Below are positions 40,401 through 50,000 of a stretch of DNA of 64,000 nucleotides, in pieces. Both the position numbers and the translations under genes were made by a program. The notes under the pieces were generated by a model. That model was not told the DNA's origin. It did no database searches and saw nothing but the letters and a program-made list of their open reading frames with translations. The DNA comes from Lepturacanthus savala (taxonomy: Eukaryota > Chordata > Actinopteri > Scombriformes > Trichiuridae), in NCBI GenBank assembly GCA_030544235.1, contig CM060476.1:27878733-27942732 (forward strand), read 5' to 3'. Every line of letters begins with the position of its first letter. Position 1 is the first letter of the stretch.

Positions 40401-41236
40401 ACTTTAAAACACAAACCACATGAAAACAATAGCTTTTCCAGGTGAATTTCTGATCCAAAACTATACCATTTCACATAAAGTAAAAGGTAAATAAGTTTTT
40501 CTATGAAAATATTGTACTGATTTAGGCCTATATAGCTTTTTGTCTTTTTGTGCTCTTCCAACCGAGAGAATGCATATGGAGCAATAAAAACTTTAAAACA
40601 CAAACCACATGAAAACAATAGCTTTTCCAGGTGAATTTCTGATCCAAAACTATACCATTTCACATAAAGTTAAAGGTAAATAAGATTTTCTATAAAAATA
40701 TTGTTCTGATTTAGGCCTACATAGCTTTTGGTCTTTTTGTGCTCTTCCGACCGAGAGAATGCATATGGAGCAATAAAAACTTTAAAACACAAACCACATG
40801 AAAACAATAGCTTTTCCAGGTGAATTTCTGATCCAAAACTATACCATTTTACATATAGTAAAAGGTAAATAAGATTTTCTGTAAAAATATTGTTCTGATT
40901 TAGGCTTACATAGCTTTTTGTTTTTTTGTTCTCTTCAGACCGAGAGAATGCATATGGAGCAATAAAAACTTTAAACCACAAACCACATGAAAACAATAGC
41001 TTTTCCAGGTGAATTTCTGATCCAAAACTATACCATTTCACATAAATTAAAAGGTAAATAAGTTTTTCTATGAAAATATTGTACTGATTTAGGCCTATAT
41101 AGCTTTTTGTCTTTTTGGGCTCTTCAGACCGAGAGAATGCATATGGAGCAATAAAAACTTTAAAACACAAACCACATGAAAACAATAGCTTTTCCAGGTG
41201 AATTTCTGATCCAAAACTATACCATTTCACATAAAG
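37491..41236 (+). repeat. 4-monomer and 7-monomer HORs beside the inversion
   Basis: The marker ccaggataatttctg (two adjacent changes from ccaggtgaatttctg) occurs near 37,792, 38,548 and 39,871. The marker catatgcagcaat occurs near 37,928, 38,684 and 40,007. Spacings are 756 bp (4 monomers) and then 1,323 bp (7 monomers). The segment 38,591-39,913 is therefore tandemly repeated at 39,914-41,236. This is supported by the lengthened T-run (gtttttttgttctc near 39,598 and 40,921). Copy-specific changes in the second unit include gtataagg near 40,292, aaaccacaaacc near 40,973 and aaattaaaagg near 41,045. Confidence 0.85.
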
Positions 41237-41437
41237 TAAAAGGTAAATAAGTTTTTCTATAAAAATATTGTACTGATTTAGGCTTACATAGCTTTTTGTC
41301 TTTTTGTTCTCTTCAGAAAGAGAGAATGCATATGGAGCAATAAAAACTTTAAAACACGAATTTCTGATCCAAAACTATACCATTTCACATAAAGTAAAAG
41401 GTAAATAAGTTTTATGCATATGGAGCAATAAAAACTT
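41237..41437 (+). repeat. Damaged terminal monomers of the left arm
   Basis: This is the last stretch in + orientation. It carries cttcagaaagagag instead of cttcagaccgagag (about 41,313). About 31 bp are then lost between aaaacac and gaatttctg (41,351-41,363). About 70 bp are lost between aataagtttt and atgcatatgg (41,407-41,420). The + orientation ends in gcaataaaaactt at 41,437. These are the only large deletions within monomers in the window. Confidence 0.9.
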
Positions 41438-41486
41438 ATTTACCTTTAACTTTATGTGAAATGGTATAGTTTTGGATCAGAAATTC
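41358..41486. repeat. 56-bp inverted repeat with 17-bp loop at the strand switch
   Basis: The left arm 41,358-41,413 and the right arm 41,431-41,486 are reverse complements at 55 of 56 positions. The one mismatch comes from aaagtaaaagg against aaagttaaagg. The loop is atgcatatggagcaata (41,414-41,430). Beyond the arms the match breaks because of the 31-bp deletion on the left. Such a structure could extrude as a cruciform or fold into a hairpin when single-stranded; that is an inference. Confidence 0.92.
41430..41437. other. Inversion breakpoint (orientation switch of the array)
   Basis: The sequence gcaataaaaactt reads as a + orientation monomer up to 41,437. From aaaaacttatttacc (41,430) onward it reads as a - orientation monomer. 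The shared aaaaactt is up to 8 bp of microhomology. If the right-hand donor was the aaaatcttatttacctttaac subtype that normally accompanies the tttaac variant seen here, the shared stretch is only ctt. The sequence cannot decide between these. Confidence 0.88.
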
Positions 41487-44400
41487 ACCTGGAAAAGCTA
41501 TTGTTTTCATATGGTTTGTGTTTTAAAGTTTTTATTGCTCCATATGCATTCTCTCGGTCGGAAGAGCACAAAAAGACCAAAAGCTATGTAGGCCTAAATC
41601 AGTACAATATTTTTACAGAAAATCTTATTTACCTTTTACTATATGTAAAATGGTATAGTTTTGGATCAGAAATTCACCTGGAAAAGCTATTGTTTTCATG
41701 TGGTTTGTGTTTTAAAGTTTTTATTGCTCCATATGCATTCTCTCGGTCTGAAGAGCCCAATAAGACAAAAAGCTATATAGGCCTAAATCAGTACAATATT
41801 TTTATAGAAAAACTTATTTACCTTTTACTTTATGTGAAATGGTATAGTTTTGGATCAGAAATTCACCTGGAAAAGCTATTGTTTTCATGTGGTTTGTGTT
41901 TTAAAGTTTTTATTGCTCCATATGCATTCTCTCGGTCGGAAGAGAACAAAAAGACAAAAAGCTATGTAAGCCTAAATCAGTACAATATTTTTATAGAAAA
42001 ACTTATTTACCTTTTACTTTATGTGAAATGGTATAGTTTTGGATCAGAAATTCACCTGGAAAAGCTATTGTTTTCATGTGGTTGGTGTTTTAAAGTTTTT
42101 ATTGCTCCATATGCATTCTCTCGGTCTGAAGAGCCCAAAAAGACAAAAAGCTATATAGGCCTAAATCAGTACAATATTTTCATAGAAAAACTTATTTACC
42201 TTTTACTTTATGTAAAATGGTATAGTTTTGGATCAGAAATTCACCTGGAAAAGCTATTGTTTTCATGTGGTTTGTGTTTTAAAGTTTTTATTGCTCCATA
42301 TGCATTCTCTCGGTCGGAAGAGCACAAATAGACCAAAAGCTATGTAGGCCTAAATCAGTACAATATTTTTACAGAAAATCTTATTTACCTTTTACTATAT
42401 GTAAAATGGTATAGTTTTGGATCAGAAATTCACCTGGAAAAGCTATTGTTTTCATGTGTTTTGTGTTTTAAAGTTTTTATTGCTCCATATGCATTCTCTC
42501 GGTCTGAAGAGCCCAAAAAGACAAAAAGCTATATAGGCCTAAATCAGTACAATATTTTCATAGAAAAACTTATTTACCTTTTACTTTATGTGAAATGGTA
42601 TAGTTTTGGATCAGAAATTCACCTGGAAAAGCTATTGTTTTCATGTGGTTTGTGTTTTAAAGTTTTTATTGCTCCATATGCATTCTCTCGGTCTGAAGAG
42701 CCCAAAAAGACAAAAAGCTATATAGGCCTAAATCAGTACAATATTTTTATAGAAAAACTTATTTACCTTTTACTTTATGTGAAATGGTATAGTTTTGGAT
42801 CAGAAATTCACCTGGAAAAGCTATTGTTTTCATGTGGTTTGTGTTTTAAAGTTTTTATTGCTCCATATGCATTCTCTCGGTCTGAAGAGCCCAAAAAGAC
42901 AAAAAGCTATATAGGCCTAAATCAGTACAATATTTTCATAGAAAAACTTATTTACCTTTTACTTTATGTGAAATGGTATAGTTTTGGATCAGAAATTTAC
43001 CTGGAAAAGCTATTGTTTTCATGTGGTTTGTGTTTTAAAGTTTTTATTGCTCCATATGCATTCTCTCGGTCTGAAGAGCCCAAAAAGACAAAAAGCTATA
43101 TAGGCCTAAATCAGTACAATATTTTTACAGAAAAACTTATTTACCTTTTACTTTATGTGAAATGGTATAGTTTTGGATCAGAAATTCACCTGGAAAAGCT
43201 ATTGTTTTCATGTGGTTTTTGTTTTAAAGTTTTTATTGCTCCATATGCATTCTCTCGGTCTGAAGAGCCCAAAAAGACAAAAAGTTATATAGGCCTAAAT
43301 CAGTGCAATATTTTTATAGAAAAACTTATTTACCTTTTAGTTTATGTGAAATGGTATAGTTTTGGATCAGAAATTCACCTGGAAAAGCTATTGTTTTCAT
43401 GTGGTTTGTGTTTTAAAGTTTTTATTGCTCCATATGCATTCTCTCGGTCTGAAGAGCCCAAAAAGACAAAAAGCTATATAGGCCTAAATCAGTACAATAT
43501 TTTTATAGAAAAACTTATTTACCTTTTACTTTATGTGAAATGGTATAGTTTTGGATCAGAAATTCACCTGGAAAAGCTATTGTTTTCATGTGGTTTGTGT
43601 TTTAAAGTTTTTATTGCTCCATATGCATTCTTTCGGTCGGAAGAGCACAAAAAGACCAAAAGCTATGTAGGCCTAAATCAGTACAATATTTTTACAGAAA
43701 ATCTTATTTACCTTTTACTATATGTAAAATGGTATAGTTTTGGATCAGAAATTCACCTGGAAAAGCTATTGTTTTCATGTGGTTTGTGTTTTAAACTTTT
43801 TATTGCTCCATATGCATTCTCTCGGTCTGAAGAGCCCAAAAAGACAAAAAGCTATATAGGCCTAAATCAGTTCAATATTTTTATAGAAAAACTTATTTAC
43901 CTTTTACTTTATGTGAAATGGTATAGTTTTGGATCAGAAATTTACCTGGAAAAGCTATTGTTTTCATGTGGTTTGTGTTTTAAAGTTTTTATTGCTCCAT
44001 ATGCATTCTCTCGGTCTGAAGAGCCCAAAAAGACAAAAAGCTATATAGGCCTAAATCAGTACAATATTTTTACAGAAAAACTTATTTACCTTTTACTTTA
44101 TGTGAAATGGTATAGTTTTGGATCAGAAATTCACCTGGAAAAGCTATTGTTTTCATGTGGTTTTTGTTTTAAAGTTTTTATTGCTCCATATGCATTCTCT
44201 CGGTCTGAAGAGCCCAAATAGACAAAAAGTTATATAGGCCTAAATCAGTGCAATATTTTTATAGAAAAACTTATTTACCTTTTACTTTATGTGAAATGGT
44301 ATAGTTTTGGATCAGAAATTCACCTGGAAAAGCTATTGTTTTCATGTGGTTTGTGTTTTAAAGTTTTTATTGCTCCATATGCATTCTCTCGGTCTGAAGA

Positions 44401-45123
44401 GCCCAAAAAGACAAAAAGCTATATAGGCCTAAATCAGTACAATATTTTTATAGAAAAACTTATTTACCTTTTACTTTATGTGAAATGGTATAGTTTTGGA
44501 TCAGAAATTCACCTGGAAAAGCTATTGTTTTCATGTGGTTTGTGTTTTAAAGTTTTTATTGCTCCATATGCATTCTCTCGGTCGGAAGAGCACAAAAAGA
44601 CCAAAAGCTATGTAGGCCTAAATCAGTACAATATTTTTACAGAAAATCTTATTTACCTTTTACTATATGTAAAATGGTATAGTTTTGGATCAGAAATTCA
44701 CCTGGAAAAGCTATTGTTTTCATGTGGTTTGTGTTTTAAACTTTTTATTGCTCCATATGCATTCTCTCGGTCTGAAGAGCCCAAAAAGACAAAAAGCTAT
44801 ATAGGCCTAAATCAGTTCAATATTTTTATAGAAAAACTTATTTACCTTTTACTTTATGTGAAATGGTATAGTTTTGGATCAGAAATTCACCTGGAAAAGC
44901 TATTGTTTTCATGTGGTTTGTGTTTTAAAGTTTTTATTGCTCCATATGCATTATCTCAGTCGGAAGAGCACAAAAAGACAAAAAGCTATGTAGGCCTAAA
45001 TCAGTACAATATTTTTACAGAAAATCTTATTTACCTTTTACTATATGTAAAATGGTATAGTTTTGGATCAGAAATTCACCTGGAAAAGCTATTGTTTTCA
45101 TGTGGTTTGTGTTTTAAAGTTTT
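41487..45123 (-). repeat. Proximal right arm, mixed monomers
   Basis: About 19 inverted monomers. The first carries catatggtttgtg (41,508) instead of the usual catgtggtttgtg, and the second carries cccaataagac (41,757). The segments 43,213-43,320 and 44,158-44,260 carry the linked gtggtttttgtttt / gttatatagg / agtgcaat haplotype that is later amplified. The module from about 43,550 to 43,900 recurs from about 44,495 to 44,840 (shift 945 bp, 5 monomers), keyed on ttttaaactttttattgc at 43,790 and 44,735 and atcagttcaat at 43,866 and 44,811. Confidence 0.8.
42446..44221 (+). other. Apparent repeat ORF (591 codons), probably fortuitous
   Basis: About nine units of the 63-residue frame. It terminates where cccaaaaag has become cccaaatag at about 44,214, a single-base change that makes a stop. 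One unit has FFRSEE instead of FSRSEE. No start context or regulatory signal stands out. Confidence 0.65.
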
Positions 45124-45420
45124 TATTGCTCCATATACATTCTCTCGGTCTGAAGAGCACAAAAAAACAAAATGCTATGTAGACCTAAATCAGTTCAATA
45201 TTTTTATAGAAAATATCATTTACCATTTACTATATATAAAATGGTATTGTTTTGGATCAGAAATTCACCTGGAAAAGCTATTGTTTTCATGTGGTTTATG
45301 TTTTAAAGTTTTTATTGCTCCATATGCATTCTCTCGGTCTGAAGAGCACAAAAAGACAAAATGCTATGTAGACCTAAATCAGTACAATATTTTTATAGAA
45401 AATCTTATTTACCTTTTACT
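45124..45420 (-). repeat. Most diverged monomers in the window
   Basis: This stretch of about one and a half monomers carries a cluster of otherwise rare changes: ccatatacattc, aaaaaaacaaaatgctatg, gtagacctaaatcag, gaaaatatcatttacc, catttactatatataaaat and ggtattgttttgg. The following monomer keeps aaaatgctatgtagacct. The taggccta palindrome is lost (tagaccta). Elsewhere neighbouring monomers usually differ at a handful of recurrent sites, so this looks like an older or less homogenised relic. Confidence 0.85.
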
Positions 45421-47090
45421 TTATGTGAAATGGCATAGTTTTGGATCAGAAATTCACCTGGAAAAGCTATTGTTTTCATGTGGTTTGTGTTTTAAAGTTT
45501 TTATTGCTCCATATGCATTCTCTCGGTCTGAAGAGCACAAAAAGACCAAAAGCTATGTAGGCCTAAATCAGTACAATATTTTTATAGAAAAACTTATTTA
45601 CCTTTTACTTTATGTGAAATGGTATAGTTTTGGATCAGAAATTCACCTGGAAAAGCTATTGTTTTCATGTGGTTTGTGTTTTAAAGTTTTTATTGCTCCA
45701 TATGCATTCTCTCGGTCTGAAGAGAACAAAAAGACAAAAAGCTATGTAAGCCTAAATCAGAACAATATTTTTATAGAAAATCTTATTTACCTTTTACTTT
45801 ATGTGAAATGGTATAGTTTTGGATCAGAAATTCACCTGGAAAAGCTATTGTTTTCATGTGGTTTGTGTTTTAAAGTTTTTATTGCTCCATATGCATTCTC
45901 TCGGTCTGAAGAGCCCAAAAAGACAAAAAGCTATATAGGCCTAAATCAGTACAATATTTTCATAGAAAAACTTATTTACCTTTTACTTTATGTGAAATGG
46001 TATAGTTTTGGATCAGAAATTTACCTGGAAAAGCTATTGTTTTCATGTGGTTTGTGTTTTAAAGTTTTTATTGCTCCATATGCATTCTCTCGGTCGGAAG
46101 AGCACAAAAAGACCAAAAGCTATGTAGGCCTAAATCAGTACAATATTTTTACAGAAAATCTTATTTACCTTTTACTATATGTAAAATGGTATAGTTTTGG
46201 ATCAGAAATTCACCTGGAAAAGCTATTGTTTTCATGTGGTTTGTGTTTTAAAGTTTTTATTGCTCCATATGCATTCTCTCGGTCTGAAGAGCCCAAAAAG
46301 ACAAAAAGCTATATAGGCCTAAATCAGTACAATATTTTTATAGAAAAACTTATTTACCTTTTACTTTATGTGAAATGGTATAGTTTTGGATCAGAAATTC
46401 ACCTGGAAAAGCTATTGTTTTCATGTGGTTTGTGTTTTAAAGTTTTTATTGCTCCATATGCATTCTCTCGGTCTGAAGAGCCCAAAAAGACAAAAAGCTA
46501 TATAGGCCTAAATCAGTACAATATTTTTACAGAAAAACTTATTTACCTTTTACTTTATGTGAAATGGTATAGTTTTGGATCAGAAATTCACCTGGAAAAG
46601 CTATTGTTTTCATGTGGTTTGTGTTTTAAAGTTTTTATTGCTCCATATGCATTCTCTCGGTCTGAAGAGCCCAAAAAGACAAAAAGCTATATAGGCCTAA
46701 ATCAGTACAATATTTTCATAGAAAAACTTATTTACCTTTTACTTTATGTGAAATGGTATAGTTTTGGATCAGAAATTCACCTGGAAAAGCTATTGTTTTC
46801 ATGTGGTTTGTGTTTTAAAGTTTTTATTGCTCCATATGCATTCTCTCGGTCTGAAGAGCCCAAAAAGACAAAAAGCTATATAGGCCTAAATCAGTACAAT
46901 ATTTTCATAGAAAAACTTATTTACCTTTTACTTTATGTGAAATGGTATAGTTTTGGATCAGAAATTTACCTGGAAAAGCTATTGTTTTCATGTGGTTTGT
47001 GTTTTAAAGTTTTTATTGCTCCATATGCATTCTCTCGGTCTGAAGAGCCCAAAAAGACAAAAAGCTATATAGGCCTAAATCAGTACAATA
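45421..47090 (-). repeat. Right-arm transition tract
   Basis: Ordinary monomers, including one each of the subtypes with gaacaaaaagac (about 45,724), gcacaaaaagaccaaaagc (about 45,534 and 46,101) and several with gcccaaaaagac. One carries gaaatttacctgg (about 46,014). This tract shares monomers with the HOR blocks that follow but lacks their T-run expansion landmark. Confidence 0.7.
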
Positions 47091-50000
47091 TTTTTTATAG
47101 AAAAACTTATTTACCTTTTACTTTATGTGAAATGGTATAGTTTTGGATCAGAAATTCACCTGGAAAAGCTATTGTTTTCATGTGGTTTGTGTTTTAAAGT
47201 TTTTATTGCTCCATATGCATTCTCTCGGTCTGAAGAGCCCAAAAAGACAAAAAGCTATATAGGCCTAAATCAGTACAATATTTTCATAGAAAAACTTATT
47301 TACCTTTTACTTTATGTGAAATGGTATAGTTTTGGATCAGAAATTCACCTGGAAAAGCTATTGTTTTCATGTGGTTTGTGTTTTAAAGTTTTTATTGCTC
47401 CATATGCATTCTCTTGGTCTGAAGAGCCCAAAAAGACAAAAAGCTATATAGGCATAAATCAGTACAATATTTTTATAGAAAAACTTATTTACCTTTTACT
47501 TTATGTGAAATGGTATAGTTTTGGATCAGAAATTCACCTGGAAAAGCTATTGTTTTCATGTGGTTTGTGTTTTAAAGTTTTTATTGCTCCATATGCATTC
47601 TCTCGGTCTGAAGAGCCCAAAAAGACAAAAAGCTATATAGGCCTAAATCAGTACAATATTTTTACAGAAAAACTTATTTACCTTTTACTTTATGTGAAAT
47701 GGTATAGTTTTGGATCAGAAATTCACCTGGAAAAGCTATTGTTTTCATGTGGTTTTTGTTTTAAAGTTTTTATTGCTCCATATGCATTCTCTCGGTCTGA
47801 AGAGCCCAAAAAGACAAAAAGTTATATAGGCCTAAATCAGTGCAATATTTTTATAGAAAAACTTATTTACCTTTTACTTTATGTGAAATGGTATAGTTTT
47901 GGATCAGAAATTCACCTGGAAAAGCTATTGTTTTCATGTGGTTTGTGTTTTAAAGTTTTTATTGCTCCATATGCATTCTCTCGGTCTGAAGAGCACAAAA
48001 AGACAAAAAGCTATATAAGCCTAAATCAGAACAATATTTTTATAGAAAATCTTATTTACCTTTAACTTTATTTGAAATGGTACAGTTTTGGATCAGAAAT
48101 TCACCTGGAAAAGCTATTGTTTTCATGTGGTTTGTGTTTTAAAGTTTTTATTGCTCCATATGCATTCTCTCGGTCTGAAGAGCACAAAAAGACAAAAAGC
48201 TATATAAGCCTAAATCAGAACAATATTTTTATAGAAAATCTTATTTACCTTTAACTTTATTTGAAATGGTACAGTTTTGGATCAGAAATTCACCTGGAAA
48301 AGCTATTGTTTTCATGTGGTTTGTGTTTTAAAGTTTTTATTGCTCCATATGCATTCTCTCGGTCTGAAGAGCACAAAAAGACCAAAAGCTATGTAGGCCT
48401 AAATCAGTACAATATTTTTATAGAAAAACTTATTTACCTTTTACTTTATGTGAAATGGTATAGTTTTGGATCAGAAATTCACCTGGAAAAGCTATTGTTT
48501 TCATGTGGTTTGTGTTTTAAAGTTTTTATTGCTCCATATGCATTCTCTCGGTCTGAAGAGCCCAAAAAGACAAAAAGCTATATAGGCCTAAATCAGTACA
48601 ATATTTTCATAGAAAAACTTATTTACCTTTTACTGTATGTGAAATGGTATAGTTTTGGATCAGAAATTCACCTGGAAAAGCTATTGTTTTCATGTGGTTT
48701 GTGTTTTAAAGTTTTTATTGCTCCATATGCATTCTCTCGGTCGGAAGAGCACAAAAAGACAAAAAGCTATATAGGCCTAAATCAGTACAATATTTTCATA
48801 GAAAAACTTATTTACCTTTTACTTTATGTGAAATGGTATAGTTTTGGATCAGAAATTCACCTGGAAAAGCTATTGTTTTCATGTGGTTTGTGTTTTAAAG
48901 TTTTTATTGCTCCATATGCATTCTCTCGGTCTGAAGAGCCCAAAAAGACAAAAAGCTATATAGGCCTAAATCAGTACAATATTTTCATAGAAAAACTTAT
49001 TTACCTTTTACTTTATGTGAAATGGTATAGTTTTGGATCAGAAATTTACCTGGAAAAGCTATTGTTTTCATGTGGTTTGTGTTTTAAAGTTTTTATTGCT
49101 CCATATGCATTCTCTCGGTCTGAAGAGCCCAAAAAGACAAAAAGCTATATAGGCCTAAATCAGTACAATATTTTTTATAGAAAAACTTATTTACCTTTTA
49201 CTTTATGTGAAATGGTATAGTTTTGGATCAGAAATTCACCTGGAAAAGCTATTGTTTTCATGTGGTTTGTGTTTTAAAGTTTTTATTGCTCCATATGCAT
49301 TCTCTCGGTCTGAAGAGCCCAAAAAGACAAAAAGCTATATAGGCCTAAATCAGTACAATATTTTCATAGAAAAACTTATTTACCTTTTACTTTATGTGAA
49401 ATGGTATAGTTTTGGATCAGAAATTCACCTGGAAAAGCTATTGTTTTCATGTGGTTTGTGTTTTAAAGTTTTTATTGCTCCATATGCATTCTCTTGGTCT
49501 GAAGAGCCCAAAAAGACAAAACGCTATATAGGCCTAAATCAGTACAATATTTTCATAGAAAAACTTATTTACCTTTTACTTTATGTGAAATGGTATAGTT
49601 TTGGATCAGAAATTCACCTGGAAAAGCTATTGTTTTCATGTGGTTTGTGTTTTAAAGTTTTTATTGCTCCATATGCATTCTCTCGGTCTGAAGAGCCCAA
49701 AAAGACAAAAAGCTATATAGGCCTAAATCAGTACAATATTTTTACAGAAAAACTTATTTACCTTTTACTTTATGTGAAATGGTATAGTTTTGGATCAGAA
49801 ATTCACCTGGAAAAGCTATTGTTTTCATGTGGTTTTTGTTTTAAAGTTTTTATTGCTCCATATGCATTCTCTCGGTCTGAAGAGCCCAAAAAGACAAAAA
49901 GTTATATAGGCCTAAATCAGTGCAATATTTTTATAGAAAAACTTATTTACCTTTTACTTTATGTGAAATGGTATAGTTTTGGATCAGAAATTCACCTGGA

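Larger units (their letters stand above)
1..41437 (+). repeat. Left satellite arm: about 219 head-to-tail 189-bp monomers
   Basis: The motif caatagcttttccagg recurs at 1, 190, 379 and so on with a step of 189 bp, and this period holds to the inversion near 41.4 kb apart from small indels (1, 2 or 7 bp). Conserved monomer landmarks in order are the ccaggtgaatttctgatcc box, a ccatttcacataaag segment, an A/T-rich segment with aatatt, the 8-bp palindrome taggccta, two T-runs, a ctcttcagaccgagag segment, and gcatatggagcaataaaa. Monomers differ at linked sites: ggcctatatag, ggcttacatag or ggcctacatag; gggctc, gttctc or gtgctc; and tataaaaa, tatgaaaa or tgtaaaaa. These define subtypes whose order creates HORs. 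Nothing other than satellite was seen. The role is unknown; centromeric or heterochromatic satellite is an inference. Confidence 0.98.
44291..47140 (+). other. Longest apparent repeat ORF (949 codons), probably fortuitous
   Basis: The frame is about 15 copies of a 63-residue unit that begins KWYSFGSEIHLEKLLFSCGL and ends near IEKLIYLLLYV. It is open because the monomer length is divisible by three. The unit is rich in Leu, Ile, Phe and Tyr, and its IYLLLYV segment looks membrane-like. It ends where the T-run expansion at 47,091 shifts the frame. I see no promoter, intron structure or codon-level conservation. Common differences between units mostly change the amino acid (P, H or N after EE; I or V after SY; G or S before LNQ; Y or N after LNQ). 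It is unlikely to be a real gene. Transcription cannot be excluded, since satellites are often transcribed. Confidence 0.7.

Noticed and set aside
1..41437. Many open reading frames of 60 to 576 codons on the - strand (left arm) and up to 949 on the + strand (right arm) as tandem genes.
   Set aside because: They are one 63-codon frame imposed by the 189-bp period. Stops and frame-changing indels occur freely, variation is mostly non-synonymous, and no start or promoter context recurs independently of the monomer.
41300..41440. Assembly or fold-back artefact as the only explanation for the inversion.
   Set aside because: The subtype order on the two sides is not mirrored and the right arm has private variants, so a simple fold-back does not fit. 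A mis-join of two genuine arrays remains possible and needs read support.
41358..41486. Terminal inverted repeats of a small transposon.
   Set aside because: The arms are ordinary monomer sequence in opposite orientations around a 17-bp loop that is also monomer sequence. There is no target-site duplication or internal cargo.
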